Counted from the stretch's first letter, positions 1 through 12,720 are shown. The stretch: DNA of 64,000 nucleotides from Chara braunii (GCA_003427395.1 BFEA01000239.1:2118174-2182173); one strand, 5' to 3'. Numbers and translations: made by a program. Notes: generated from the letters alone by a model not told the origin.

Positions 1-250
1 TGAGTGTTTTTCCCGCTGCAATCCCTCAATGTCATGGCCACAGGTAAGTACCGGCCCTGAGGGCCCAATGAACGAGCAAGTGCCCTTACGGGCCATAGAC
101 ACTAAAGCCATCTAGCACTCAGGCAGGCACGGCCACACACACTCTCAAGCCAATCAGCACCAGACAGGCACGGCCACACACACACTCAAGCCAACCAGTA
201 CTCAGACAGACATGCAGTCCAGCAAACGTGCACACACAGACTTAGTAGCA
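1..250 (+). repeat. dispersed repeat, direct copy of 14950-15180
   Basis: Aligned by eye, this left edge of the window resembles 14950-15180 in the same orientation. Both contain a phrase like AAGTACCGGCCCT followed by a run of CACACACTCAAGC motifs, and both end near ACACGCAGACTTAG or ACACACAGACTTAG. The first 250 bases also hold three internal degenerate units built on AGCCAATCAGCAC / AGCCAACCAGTACTC with CACACA tracts. No coding sequence is seen. The copy is cut by the window edge. Confidence 0.6.
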
Positions 251-1049
251 AGCGGGAAACTCAGCAAGGAACAAAAAACGGCGGAGAGAGAAAGCTCTCA
301 TTGACATTGGTTTTCAGTACAATGAACCTCCATTGGTGTATTATTGGTGCAATGCTGCTCTGTGGACATGGTGTGACTATCTGGCTTTCAATGTGATGGT
401 GTAACCTGGAAGTGTCATCTCGCTGTTGCTTATTTTCCTTGCACCAAGTCGGACTGTGAGGAAAACAACAGCAGACACCCGAAGGCTGTTCAGGGGCATT
501 TTTTGCCATAGCGCCCCCATAAACAAGTTTTTTCGAGCGGTTTTCAGGTTTTTGGACTTCACGGAGTCTAAAGGAGATGCCGAAAAAAAAAAAAAAAAAA
601 AAAAAAACCTCGTACGGGACCCCTAACGTACGAGTAGCGTACGAGTACGATCCGTACTCTCGTACTCGTATGGGGGTCCGTACAAGTCGCAACGCAGGAC
701 ATAATATTGATCCAATCGACCCCTCGACCTTCGCGGTCGAGAGGTTTATAGTATTTTCAGGCCCCTTTACTTTATTCACACGTTGTGCGAAGGTCCAGGC
801 TTCATACCTTTTAGGCGTGTTCGTTCTCCACTACCGAGGTGGGTGCCTGATTTTACTCAACCTAACCTTCGACCCGTACGGTAGAGTGGTATTATTACTG
901 AACCTAACCACTGCACGTCGAAGTGATGCATGCGTGCACTGACCAAATTTTCTTACTGATTTGCCTCGACCTTAACGATCAAGAAAATCGTTTCAAAGTG
1001 CCGCGCAAAAAAACAAACGCACACGCTTTGAACTTTGGACCGACTCCGT
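251..1049. other. non-coding stretch with poly-A and an inverted match to 14610-14800
   Basis: No gene is visible. A 25-base poly-A run lies at 583-607. Next to it, at about 615-680, is a cluster of CGTACGAGTA-like words. From about 690 to 1010 the sequence matches 14800 down to 14610 in inverted orientation; the shared marks are a hairpin built on TCGACC/GGTCGA and a later phrase AATCGTTTCAA(A)GTG. The reading frames here are short and run through poly-A or simple repeats. Confidence 0.5.
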
Positions 1050-2086
1050 TGTCGAGCGCATCGGTCCAAGACTGCACTAACGGGGCGAGACCCTCTCGGC
1101 CGCGTCACGCAGGAGTTGGTCTGATCCTCGTAGCGAATACACATGGAGCTTCCGCAAGCCGCTCCGGCCGAGTGCGCCATCCATACCTCTCGTGAACCCC
1201 TACGACAAGATAGGGCCTACGCGAGGCACGACTTACCTCCACCATGCGAGAGTTGTCACCTCCCTTCGATGGGCGTCTCCCCGCCGAGCTACCAGTCCAT
1301 AGTACGAAAGTTAATCAGCTGCAATCGCAGAGGTGGATCAGCCGAGGGCGTTTCTCGTTCGCTGTAGCATAGGGGGTAGGCACCGTTTTTACGCCTCTAT
1401 CGAATCCACACTTGAACCGATGCCTTGGGAGGCTGAAGTCCAAGTGCGGCCCATCGTCGGTCGACTAGGACGCATCCCACGCACCACGCGTACACCACTC
1501 TAAGAATATAAAAATTAAAACACACACATACACATACATATACAAAATGACACGAAACAAACAAAGCGACACACTCCTAGTCCCTTGAGTAGCCATCCCA
1601 TAACTCTCCGATGCGGAAATCAAATGGGCGTCGCGCGCGAGACTTAGTATAAAATCACGAGGACGCAGGACCTTCTCATATCGACTAGCAATGCATTACT
1701 ACACAAGCAGTCGCAACAATGACGTATTATGTAGTGCCCGTAATCAAGTGGTCCTTCGTGGGTTTGAGTACTGCTTATGACATGCAAGTGTCAAACTCGA
1801 AGTATCATGGAGGTCTACCCCTTTACGATATTGCACAACTGAAGGAACAGTTGTGCGACCTCTATGGCAGGGCAAATAGGCCCTGTGTGGGGGGTGATCC
1901 CTTCCATGCAGAGTCTAGGAACTGGGATGTCCCTCGAATCCAGGTCCGGGACTAACATCCAACTAAGAAATCTCTAAGAAGCATACAACAATAAAAGGAA
2001 AGGGATTTTTCCTTCCTTTGTCAATCTCGGCCCCAATTAATCCATTAGGCGTGCGCCCCTCAGGCCACGCAAACACCCAATATAGG

Positions 2087-2211
<125 letters not shown>

Positions 2212-2879
2212 AAAAAATAAGTATTTGACGATCACTTTTCACAGTCACAGTGAGACTCCTCACAACCATATATATGTATGTGATTGTAGGCAATCAAATT
2301 CAAAGTCCGAACCACAGAACATACATGCAATCACATCAAAGAGTCAACCAAAAGTTCACACACTACACGGGGTCAATTTCAACCGTTCTCTATGCTCATA
2401 CTCCTCGTTTTAGCCATGCAGACCCTAACCTTTATCCAACCCTCCATAATTAAATACTCAATACCTTTGTTAAATGACCATTCAATAAAAGTCGGGGAAA
2501 ACCTTAATAAAACAATAGAAACCACTGGGGCTAAAGCCTTTTAGGTTGAGTATTGAGGATGAATTGGAGTTGAGTCGTAGACCGACGAATCGGCAACCGA
2601 CCTGTTATTAGTGATAACAGAAGACGATCCTCGTGGGATCAAGCTGAATCTATTCCAAGATCCTGAATCAAATGATCAAGAGGACCTGTAGCACAAGACA
2701 GACCAATACCCAAGCTAAATTCGAAAGTGTATGGAGAATAAGGCTCTATAGCACATTCTCACTCAAGGTCTTCCTACAAGCTAAGCCTAGGTTTACCTCT
2801 AAGCCAATACCCAACGCAAGGTAGACCTATGACAGCATCTTCCCTATTCAGGGTGGATTGCCAAAGCTGCCCCTGTCAA

Positions 2880-4080
2880 AATATAATCTAACTCCTTTAA
2901 ACTAAGAAAATTTCCGCAGCGCTGCCCGTAGGAAAAATGTCTTTTCAGAATTTATATTATCTCGAATATAAAAACTGAAATATTCTCTAACTATTGGAAA
3001 GTCAAATTTTGTCAAACTCCCTGAATTAGTAAAAATTTGGGCAACACTCCCTTTAGAAGTGAAAACTTCCCAGATTTATACTAAGTCAGATGCGAACTCA
3101 AAACAAAACTTGACTTCAACTAAGACAAAACTTAACTAACTCCTTAGATCTATAAAAATTTGGTCAGCATTCCCTTTAGAAAATGAGACTTCCCAGATTC
3201 ATACAAAGCTAAGTTAAAAAATTCAGAAATAACTTTAGGAATTCAGGGATCGTCGAACCTAGACTGATAACTATTGAAGTTGTTTTGTTCTGTACTCCTA
3301 GATTGCCGATGCCAGAACAACGTTGGCCGGAGTTGGGGCATAGCCCTGTAACCTGCAATTAGCAGGGGTGGGAGACCTTGTAGAGAGATCTGGGGTTTGC
3401 TGAGGGAGGAAAGCAAGCCAATGGCGAACCAGGGGGGGCTACCTTGACAACTTATGGGGTGGGGTTAGTCTGGGTAGTGAGAAGAGATCAGCTATGGCAG
3501 TGGGGGGATAGGTTTGTCTTGTTCCANAGTTGCNATATCCTGGTAAGGGAGGGCTTGGAGTTGTTCAGGATTAGGAGTCCAGTATGGCTGACTCAGCATG
3601 AGTAACTATATTCTTTTGTCATCATCACTGGTATCATTAGTATCATCAGCATTAAAATTTTCGAAGGTTTTTGATTTCGTAAGTCCTTGAAGCATTCTAT
3701 TCTCAGGTTCTTCTTAGCCGAAGCCTGGTAATGGCCCCGGTGTTATAAACTGATGTATGTTCATATGGGACGCTGGACCCGGTTCCCAGCACGTGCTGCT
3801 CCCCACGAATAGACTGGAGCTTCTTGTCCAACTTCCCAAAATCCAATTTTGCCTAACTCCCTGAACTAGTAAAATTTTTGGCAGAACTCCCTTTAGAAAA
3901 GAAAACTTTCCAGATTTTTACTAAGCCATATATAAAATTCGGCAGCACTTTCCATAGAGAAAGTGTCTTACCAAGATTTATACAAGACCAAGTATATATA
4001 TAAAAAATGATCCCAGAAATGCGAGAATTGACCTAAGTGGAAAAAAATTGGCTTAGAAAATGTAGAAATTGAACTAACTC
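2880..4080. repeat. degenerate ~100-120 bp tandem units inside family 2
   Basis: A phrase of the type AAAATTTGGGCAACACTCCC, followed by TTTAGAA and CTTCCCAGATTTATAC, recurs near 3030, 3150, 3870 and 3935. The same units appear inverted near 44770-44960 in copy D as CTACGGAAAGCGCTGCC-type phrases. Between them, 3250-3800 shows no repeat that I can define. Confidence 0.55.
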
Positions 4081-4239
4081 CTATCGCTCTAGCACGTGGC
4101 GAGCAACTAAAGCAACTACCTGTCCAAACTGAATCACTCAGCCACATGCAATACCAAACCACAAAGGTAAGTACTCTCACCATCCCCAAGTCAATCTAAT
4201 GAAACAATAGTTCGTAGTATCTCAATGATTTACCTCTTT

Positions 4240-4990
4240 ATACCCAACTTACATAAGACATAAAGCTAGACCACCTAAAATTATGGAACATGTCTAGCTC
4301 AGCCAAGATATATACAAACACAGGGCACCACAACTTCTCTCTTCTTTGGACACATGACTAGGTCGCTCTAGTCGCCTTGAACTATTTAAGATAGTCAAGT
4401 TATATATAATTGTCTGCAGTTAATCTTTTAAGGTAGCATATGACTGAACCGATCATCTTTAGCTCGAGGTTCAGTCTGCCCCTTCTTACCACAAGTTTAT
4501 TCTTAATTAATACTTTCTTCAGTTTGTAATAAGCTATAATCAGACCACCCAAACTTATGGAATAATGTCTGACTAACTTGTTCGTAGATAGAATAATAGT
4601 AAAGTATAACCAAGTTATAACTTTTTGATTCAATCATGTGCGTGGCATTGGACCAAGACCACCCAAACTTATGGAACATGTATGCTCCTCTGCCTGATTC
4701 GTTCCCTTAAATAAAACAGGAAGGGGTTGAGCCATCCAAACTTATGGAACATGCACAGACCCCCTCATTCAGAATTAAAGGAAACTGAGAAAACTCAAAA
4801 TAAACAAGACAACCAAGCCACTCAAACTTATGGGACAGTGTTTGGTTCCTAAAAAATCAATCACAAACAACCCTTGCAAGTCAGAGCAACCAGACCACCA
4901 AAACTATAGAACATGTCTGGTTCTCCATGCAACTCAAAAATAAACATAGCATTGGACCTCCCCAAACTTATGGAGACTTGCCCAGCCCTT
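4240..4990 (-). repeat. ACTTATGG tandem array (inverse of CATAAGTTG)
   Basis: The core CCACCCAAACTTATGGAAC recurs near 4275 (degenerate), 4545, 4660, 4735, 4825 and 4965, spaced roughly 60-120 bp. Read on the minus strand this is the CATAAGTTG motif of the arrays at 35590-36455 and 43823-44390. The copies here are more degenerate. Confidence 0.7.
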
Positions 4991-6550
4991 GATTGACGTA
5001 GTCAGACACAAGCAATATTGCCTTCCTCCCATCCTTCCCCTAGATGCACTCCCACAATCTGCTTTCAGTCAGACAATAAAACTCAAACTGACATTACGCA
5101 TGCATTTCTTTACTTAAGTCTGAATCTTGTCCTGAAAGTTAAACCAAATGTCAAAGTAGAGATGCACACAGTATACTCAGTCAACTATAGCAAGAAGTAT
5201 AGATAGAGGGTATACTGGGTCTATAGAAGGAAAGTAATGGTTACGTTTCAGTTCCCTGCCTCAAGAACCTCGCCTAGGCTCCGGCGAAGCTTCTACAATC
5301 GGTAGGCAGCGGTCCTACGAGTTGCAATCCTGCCTGCCGCCTTCCTCTCAGAACCAATAGACCAGACTTAGAGCAAAAAGGATAGAAGGAGGGGTTAAAC
5401 TCTCGAGATAAAGGAGGGGGACAACTCAACTCCCATGAGAAGGCCTTGTTGCTTTCATGCTCCAGATGGCCCCGCAACGGAAGCCAAAGTCGCAGCAACA
5501 CAGCCAAGCCACGATGCAAACTCAGTGTAACTACACCCTGACAGACCTCCAAGTTGTAGTGGTAACCCTCCTTGCGGGGCCTCACACTTCCTCCAAATCA
5601 CTGTGCCTCTACCTCTGATTATAACTGTCGCTATGCCGCCTCTAGATGCTGTGTTCGAACAAAGCACACCCTTCCCGTGCTCTATCTTTGAAGTACAACA
5701 GTACCTGACGACCTGTGCCACAATACACAGTGAGGCTGCAACAAGTACAACAATTCGAAGTCGACACAACAACCAATGTAGCAGAAAACGTCGCCGAAAT
5801 AATACAGTCAATTGCACAGCAGTGGCACAACAAAAGGTACTGTAATGGTCAATTTGCCCAGTGACTAGTAGTGCCTCGGCCTCACAACATCACCGATCTG
5901 CCGAAAACATAGTGGTAACGGCACCCGAAACACAATCCACCCCCGTGTGAATAAGGCCCAAAACACGTGTAGCACGGCTTGCTTTGGTCTGCAATTATCC
6001 AAGACAGGCAAGTATTCTCCCTGCCTGAACTTTTCCACCCTCTTCTAACTCATTTATCGCATTTACAGCTAGTTTTGAAGGATCCTGCTGGTGAGTCTCT
6101 CTCTCTCTCTCTCTCTCTAGCCCTCGAACAATGGTCACCTTGACTATTTGTGTCCGCTGTCCTCTTATCCCTGACCTTGTAGTATCGTCGTCGGCTAACA
6201 AGGTCTGACATGCCCAATCTGACACAGTGCCCTGCCATGATAATGACTAGATTTAAGCCTCTTCGATAGCAACCAGCGGCTCGATGACTGCAAACGGAAA
6301 GGCGAGCAGCAGGGTGACTGACATCAGAGGTAGGGCCCTTTTTCCTTCAACCAGCCTTCCTTACTACTTGCCCATCTCTACCCGATGTGGACGACTGAGA
6401 TACCGGGCAAATTCATACGGGATGGTGGCCCAGGTCTAAGCGAGATCAGAACAACGACTCGGTGGAATGACTGTCATGGTTGTAGTAATAGAAATCGTAG
6501 ATGTGCAAAATGAGAATGAATCTTCCATTAGAACGTGGAAAGATACATTC

Positions 6551-6843
6551 GGAGTCTTACACAGAAGTTCCAGTCATGAGAGGCGACCAGGTGAGTTCCC
6601 ATGAATCCCATCCTCCCTCATTCACCTTTATCCGCCTCGACCCCTTTCTCGTCCTCTTCCTTCCGCCCGCCGCTGCCTCTAGTTCAGAACATACTTGGCT
6701 GCCTGTTATGTCGAGCATGTTCAAACCCAAGGAACGAAGGTCCCAATCGGGAAGAAAACAATCCGCCGAGAAGATTGTAGTCGGTTTGATAAACGACGAT
6801 ACATTGGGGTCAACTTCACTTCGCTACTCCCCACAGTGCAACG

Positions 6844-6890
<47 letters not shown>

Positions 6891-7193
6891 CGCTAGAACA
6901 AGGGAAAGATGCATCGTCATTTTCGAGCCGTCTTGCCTCTGCACAACCCGTGAGTCTCAGAGCACTCAATCCTCACCTCATCGCGGATTCTGACCTCGCC
7001 ACCGACTCCCCGTTGTCCCAGAACCCCAACTTCGAATCTTCGTTTGTCAAAAACTGTCGAGAGATGGCCGTGCTAGCACAATTTTACTCATCTCCTACTC
7101 ACCCTCTTCCCAATCTAACTACCGATTTGAGGTTGCCATGGCCCGACCGAGCCTTCCTTCGCCCGATTTCGTCCGGAAACGGACGAGATACAC
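6551..7193. other. unassigned stretch with 45-base poly-A
   Basis: No gene is supported. A poly-A run lies at 6844-6888, and the two longest frames cross it, translating to poly-lysine. A family-1 fragment begins at 7194. Confidence 0.5.
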
Positions 7194-8040
7194 TGTCGAG
7201 CGCACCGGCTCCCGCTCTTTTCACAAAGGCGAGAGCCCTCCCGGCCATGTCACGCAGGAGTTTAACAAAACAAATCGAGAGACAACTTGGGGACGACTCA
7301 TAACTAATCCCGCGAACCGCCGAGACGACCTCGGTCGAGTCGCCCCTTCGCCGCTCTAGTCGGGTGCGCCAGCTGTACATCCCGCGGTCCCCTGCGACAG
7401 GATAGGTTCCCGCGGGGCATAAGCTTTCCCTCCCTAAGGGGTTCTCACCACCCTTAGGGGTGTATCCCTACCGAGCTACTACTGACCCACGTGCGAAAGT
7501 TTTTACATGCAATTGAAGAGATGGGTCAGCCGAGGGTGTTTGCTCGCTCGCCGTCGTATAGGTACGCGCAATTAAAATGCCTATTGAACCCGGACGTCGT
7601 CCGTTCCTTAGGGCGTTGATCTCCTGAGTACGAAACGTACTCCGGTCGACTAGGACGGGCTCTACCAAAAGTGAACCCCCCAATATCCTAGTCTCTTTAG
7701 TCACCAATTAAAAAGAAAGACATAATAATCACACATAGTTACATAAAAAAAGAATCGATCGTAGTCGATAGGATGGTATGTCCAATCTGAAACGATAACT
7801 AAAAGAAATTGAATCCTCATTTAATACATCCATTATCACGAGATCAAAATACAATCTGACCGCCTCAGGTCGAATACCACAAAACAAGCAAACATCCGCC
7901 AACAAGAAGTTGGCTAATCGAAAATAACATTGACGTTGCCAACATGGTAGTTGGACAACCTCAGTTTTGACTTAATGAGACGCGTTGCCAAAGTCATTCA
8001 TTTCATCCTATCGTCGATCTAAGATTGGACACGCACACAC
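7194..8040 (+). mobile_element. family-1 repeat, left-end fragment
   Basis: Begins TGTCGAGCGCACCGG and stays alignable by eye with 29137-29970, the left end of element A. The shared order is: a phrase with GCGAGAGCCCTCCCGGCCAT, the words CCGCGAACCGCCGAGACG, the pair CCCTAAGGGG / CCCTTAGGGG, then AACAAGAAGTTGGCTA and GTAGTTGGACAACCTC. The match stops near 8040, so this is a truncated copy. No coding sequence. Confidence 0.75.
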
Positions 8041-8290
8041 TAGGGGGTGATCAGCGGACCATCATAGGATGCATCGCCACACAGCCAAGCATCAAAAACA
8101 GCAAAAAGACAAGTTTGAGAACAATCTACACTAGGGGGAGAGTTGCGATTCACATGGGAGTGAAGAAATAGACAAAACATGCACTCTACATCACCAAAAC
8201 ACTAGATGACATCATCATAGAAGTTGTGATTCACACCCAAGTGAAAGGACAAATGAAACATGAAGAATAGGAGAGAAATTCACAAGTTTG
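8041..8290 (-). repeat. two degenerate satellite monomers, inverted relative to 22760-24270
   Basis: The phrases AGTTGCGATTCAC, GAGTGAAGAAATAG and GATTCACACCCAAGTGAA are the reverse complement of words in the 22760-24270 satellite. About one and a half to two monomers are present. They sit in the same relative position as in the inverted partner: next to a purine tract, then the 8521-9720 repeat. Confidence 0.65.
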
Positions 8291-8525
8291 AGCTCACATA
8301 CACAAGGAGGAAGGAGAAGAAGAAGATGAGGAAGGAGGATGAGAAAAAGAAGGGGGAGAGGAAGGAGGAGAAGAAGAGGAGGAAGAAGAAGGAGAAGAAG
8401 AAGAAGAAAAAGAAGAAGAAGAAGAAAAGGAGAGGAGGGGGAAGAGGAAAAAGAAGAAGAAGGAGGACAGGGAGGAGGAGGAGGAGAAAAAGAGGAGAAA
8501 GAGAAGGGGGAACAGGGGGAGGCAT
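8291..8525. repeat. long polypurine tract
   Basis: More than 200 bases of almost pure A/G on the plus strand, made of GAA, GGA and AGG triplets. Frames through it code only Lys/Glu/Arg or, on the other strand, Ser/Leu/Phe runs. Its inverted partner is the TTC-rich tract at 22565-22720. Confidence 0.9.
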
Positions 8526-9720
8526 CTCTCCACTCACCCCTTGGCAGCCTTGGGATGGATGTCTCAACTCTTGATGAACTTCTTCTTACTTGGCTATGGC
8601 TTTCTTCCCCTCCAAACCCTTCTCCTTCGTTTCTCCTCTGTCCCCAAGTTACCACAGACTCCTATCACTAAGGCTAGGGAATCCTTCCCTCTAGGAGGGC
8701 TAATTGGACCCCTCTCAACCTTGCCTTTTTCCTCACTAGCCTGGGAGCTATGGCGGCTCACCTCCCTCACTACCACTAGCTTGTAGAGCCCTTCACACTA
8801 GCTCACAGCCTTCTCTACACTCCCAAACTGGCAAGGGTTCCCCTCACTTCACTCCAAGTGAGTTTAGAGCTCCTACGGGCACATTTGGGCAGCATGGGCA
8901 CTCCTCATGCAAATGTGTGTGTGGCGGACTGAATCCCCAACTTATATAGGTTGGGAACAGCAGTCCGGCCAGCCCACGGGCCTCTCCAAGTGCCTCAAGG
9001 TGAACCGAGGTACCCCCATGGCCAATTTTCACCTCTGGGCCTCTCCGGGGAAACCTGAGCGTTATTTTGGCCAGGTACATGCAGTCCGTGTGGTTGGTAC
9101 CAACTTGGCCTGCCCCTTGGGCCATTTTCCAGCCTCCTACCCCTCGGAAAATGGTGTCCCCTTGAATCGAAGGTCCAAGAATCGAAGGTCCAAGGGGTAG
9201 CCCACTTGGGAGAAAAATGCCTAGTGGGCCTTTTTCTCGATTTTTTCAAGTTTCGGCCTCCCTTGGATAGGCCGGACCATTTTTCCAAGTGGCGGCACAT
9301 TTTCAGCCTTGAAACAGGCTATAATCCAAGGCCACCAATATTCCGAGCTACCCCATGGTGGTCCTTGCTTCAAATTTGAGCTCATAAGCTCAATTTTGCA
9401 ATTTTTGGTGCCTCTGGCTCTCTTTTTGGGCTAAATGCACTGTTTCGTTTTTTTCCCTCCTTTGTTTCTTTCCATTTTTGGCTGCCACCTCATTCCGGAG
9501 CTAGCCGTTTTGGGCTGGCCCACCAAAAACGGTTGTTTTCTCTCCACCATGAGATCTGATCTCAGATCCATGGCTCAAAAGAAAACCGGTTTTCTCCTTT
9601 TTGCATTTTCACCATTTTTTGTGCTTTATAATTCAGATTTTGTGGAGATATGGACCCAAGGGCCATATCTCAGCAATCCGGCCTATCCTCCTTGGATCAA
9701 GGAGGGATGAGGTCATCATT
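8526..9720 (+). repeat. dispersed repeat, inverted partner of 21390-22560
   Basis: Recognisable inverted matches: ATCTCAGATCCATGGC and CACCATGAGATCTGATCTC near 9545-9575 against 21525-21560; CCACCAAAAACGG against CCGTTTTTCGTGGG; and CCTCTAGGAGGGC near 8690 against 22385. The end near 9716 (GATGAGGTCA) matches 21395. No coding domain is recognised. Confidence 0.75.
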
Positions 9721-10590
9721 GGGACCTAGCAGTCCCTACCGCAGCAATCCCAATGGGCCGACACATTTTCCTCCACCCATTTCTCCCCTTTTGTCTCATT
9801 CTTCCTCCATTTTGTCTCCTTTTACTTTTATTTTTGTTGTGATAAGTGTCAAATTGTTGTGCCCTCTCTTTCTAGGCTCTAGAACCTCATTCAAGGCCAG
9901 GTTCATGACCGGCTGTTGGCCGTTACACTCCGGCTTACAATGATGCTAACCCCCCATGCTCCTAAGGGGCTCATTTTGCTCTCGTTAACCTCCATTTTGA
10001 GCCCCTTTGGCTCCGATTTCTCATGGCCAGCCTATTTCTTGCTTGGAGGCCCCTGGGCTCTTGTTTTCTTATGCCTAGCTAGTCCGAGATATTTCAGACT
10101 ACTGGGCAGCCCCTCCCTTACGTGTTTTTCTTTGTTTTTCACCCCCGTTTCACCCGTTTAAGCCCCACTTGCACTAGTGGTGCTAATATTTTCCACCGTC
10201 GAGATCTCGGTGGTGTCGTTAGTCTCGCACGTCCACTCCCCACCGTGGCTAGTGGTTTCCCCTTGGGACACCTCAAGTCTCTGCCACTTCCCCACGCTAG
10301 TTCCATTTTTTCGTCCCACCGGCGGTGCCGTCGATGATGCCCAATTTTCGACAATTTTTATTTGTGTCCATTTGGCCCCCGGCGTCATCCCGGTTGATGC
10401 CCAGTTTTCATTTGGGACTTCCCATGTCCCCGACAGTCCCATTTCATTGTTTCCGTGTGCCTCAAGTGTGCCATTTATTTTCCCGGCCGCGGGCCCCCCG
10501 CCTTGCCGTCACCATTTACCGTTATGTTCCCCTATGTCTACGGCGCCGTTTTTTAGTCTTTTGGGAGTGTTGTGGCTTATTTCCCCTAGG

Positions 10591-10960
10591 CCTAGCCATC
10601 CTTATGCAGTCCGCTGTTTCTCGGACTGCAGCCGCAACCAATGTTCTAGTCCCACAGCCCCACGTCATGCCCCATGCCCAAGGAAAATCAAGAGTTAATT
10701 TTCCAAAGGCATCCGGGCTCAATTTTGACTCCCGGAGCCTAAAAAACTAGTGTTTGTCCCTCCCTATGCAGTCCGTTGTAACTCGGACTGCAGTAGGGGC
10801 TGTTTTCATTGTCCTAGTGCCCCACAACTAACCCCCAACTGAAAGAAAATAAAACGGCCAAGTCCCAAGCGCTGGTTTCCATTTTGGACCCCGGTGCACC
10901 TAAAACATGTGTTTGGCCTCTCCCATGCAACCCGTTATTTTTCGGTTGCAAGGGGTCTTG
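10591..10960 (+). repeat. three ~160-bp tandem units, each with a hairpin
   Basis: Hairpins lie at 10606-10629 (GCAGTCCG/CGGACTGC), 10767-10792 (TGCAGTCCG/CGGACTGCA) and 10926-10950 (TGCAACC/GGTTGCA). The spacing is 162 and then 159 bases. The flanking text of the units is also related: a phrase like CTTATGCAG or CCTATGCAG before, and CTAGT-CC-CA after. In the third unit both arms have changed, yet pairing is kept. Confidence 0.7.
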
Positions 10961-11091
10961 ATTTTCTTTGATTTTCTCTGCATAAATAAAAAAAAATCAA
11001 AGTCCTTTGTAACCGTTATATGCTAAGATGAATCTGGCCCCAAATGCACTCCCTAGGTGGCCGTTTTTGTCCATTAGTGCCCTTTTGACTT

Positions 11092-11127
<36 letters not shown>

Positions 11128-11369
11128 CCTTCTCCACTTGTGGACAGTTGGGACTTGTCAGTCCCTACTTGCTGCAGTCCCAACTTACGACCAACTCACT
11201 CATCCTCCCTCACCTCTCATTTTCCTTTTTCTTTTCTTTTTCTTTTAGCATGTCAAGTGTCAACTAGCCGTTAAGGCCTTTTTCTCATTTTTCTTTTCTT
11301 TTCTTTTTTTTCCCCTCCTTTCTTAGACAGTTGGGACTTGGCAGTCCCTACTTGCTGCAGTCCCAACTG

Positions 11370-11560
11370 ACGGCCAACTCACTCATCCTCTCTTACTCCC
11401 CTTGTCTTATTCTCCCACATTTTCTTTTTCTTTTTGCATGCCAAGTGTCAACTAGCCGTTAAGGNACGGCCAACTCACTCATCCTCTCTTACTCCCCTTG
11501 TCTTATTCTCCCACATTTTCTTTTTCTTTTTGCATGCCAAGTGTCAACTAGCCGTTAAGG
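11370..11560 (+). other. 95-bp exact duplication around a single N (assembly join)
   Basis: 11370-11464 and 11466-11560 are identical 95-base strings on either side of the single N at 11465. This looks like two contigs that share their end k-mer and were joined without merging. One of the two copies is probably not in the genome. Confidence 0.85.
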
Positions 11561-12044
11561 TCCTTTTCTTGCCTCTTCCTGTTAGTTTTGGCCCTTCCTA
11601 TGCCCAAGGGCCAGTCCGTTATTTCTCGGGCTACACTTGTGGCCCTTCCATGCCCTTGGGAGCCACCGTTTGCCCCTCTCTCTTCCAAACGGTAGGCCCC
11701 TATGTACCGATTTTCTCCGGGAGGCCTATTTTTCTCACGGAGCCCCTACGGGCTCTATTTTCTTGGGGGAGGTTTTTCCTTGATTTTTCGGATTGCTCCC
11801 ATGCCGCTAGCACTCGTTTTCTTTACTTTTTATTTTTCTTTTCGCCCTCCCACTTGCTCCCACTAGTGCTTGCACTAGTGGTGCAAATATTTTTGGCCGT
11901 CAAGATCTCCGATCTTGGCGGTGCATCTTGCTTTAATTATTTGCACCACGTGCCGCGCCACCATTTTTCCTTGGGACGTCACAAGTCCCCGCCACTTGTC
12001 CCACATTAATCCCCGTTACTAGTCCCGCCGGTACTTGTCCCGCT

Positions 12045-12205
12045 GGTACCGCATTTTTGCCTAGTCCTGTGTGGTCCCCGACACTTTGTCCCATCGGTAC
12101 TGCATTTTTGCCTAGTCCCGTGTGGTCCCCGACCCTTTGTTCCACCGGTACCGCATCTTTGATTAGTCCCGTGTGGTCCCTGGCACCTTGTCCCGCCGGT
12201 ACACA
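12045..12205 (+). repeat. 51-bp tandem repeat
   Basis: GGTAC recurs at 12045, 12096, 12147 and 12198, exactly 51 bases apart. Between copies come GCATTTTTGCCTAGTCC and TGTGGTCCCCGAC, with few changes. Because 51 is a multiple of three, periodic reading frames stay open on both strands; I do not count them as genes. Confidence 0.85.
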
Positions 12206-12720
12206 TCCCGCTGGCGGTCCCGTTGGCTCTCTTGCCGTTTTTCTGCCTCATGGCAGCCTCCTTCCCTCGTGCCTTCTTACGTCCCGCGCACCGTCCTCTC
12301 CGGGTGCGGTCCTCACTTGGCCCATGGCCCCTTGGTCTTCTTGACGCTGCGTCCCAACGACCCTCTCGGCCTAGCTACCTTTTCTCATGCTGGCATCTTA
12401 CTATCTCTACTCCCTTTCTCTTTCCCTTGCGCCGTGCGCCTCATGGCGCTACTTCTCTCGACGGTCCTTCTCCTTTTTTTGAGGGGGGAAAGGTCGACTT
12501 TGCCATTTTCTTGCGGTCCTTTGCCGCCTCCCATTCCATTAATTTCCTTGCGGTTCTATGGCCCCAGCAACTCCGGGCAGCCTCTAGGTCCCAAGTGCCT
12601 GTGCCTACGCCTTCGATTCTTCCATCCTCCTTGCCTCCAATTTTCTCTTTCGTGCACAAACTAGCCATATACACTCTCTTGAGTGACGGGAAGTCATTTG
12701 GGACTCACCAGTCCCGACAC

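Larger units (their letters stand above)
9721..12720. other. pyrimidine-rich non-coding region with tandem units
   Basis: Three kilobases of C/T-rich DNA with no recognisable protein domain. The frames are open by composition only. It contains three hairpin-bearing units of about 160 bp (10606-10950), a 34-base poly-T (11094-11127), two diverged copies of a phrase CAGTTGGGACTTG-(T/G)CAGTCCCTACTTGC (11141 and 11327), a 95-bp duplication around a single N, and a 51-bp tandem repeat (12045-12200). Confidence 0.55.

Noticed and set aside
5275-5345. Functional tRNA gene in family 2 (also 35150-35245)
   Set aside because: A TTGCAATCC B-box-like word and a CAATCGGTAGGC A-box-like word are present, but no cloverleaf with acceptor pairing can be drawn.
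8215-8671. Lys/Glu-rich and Ser/Leu-rich frames up to 146 codons
   Set aside because: They run through the polypurine tract and have no other content.
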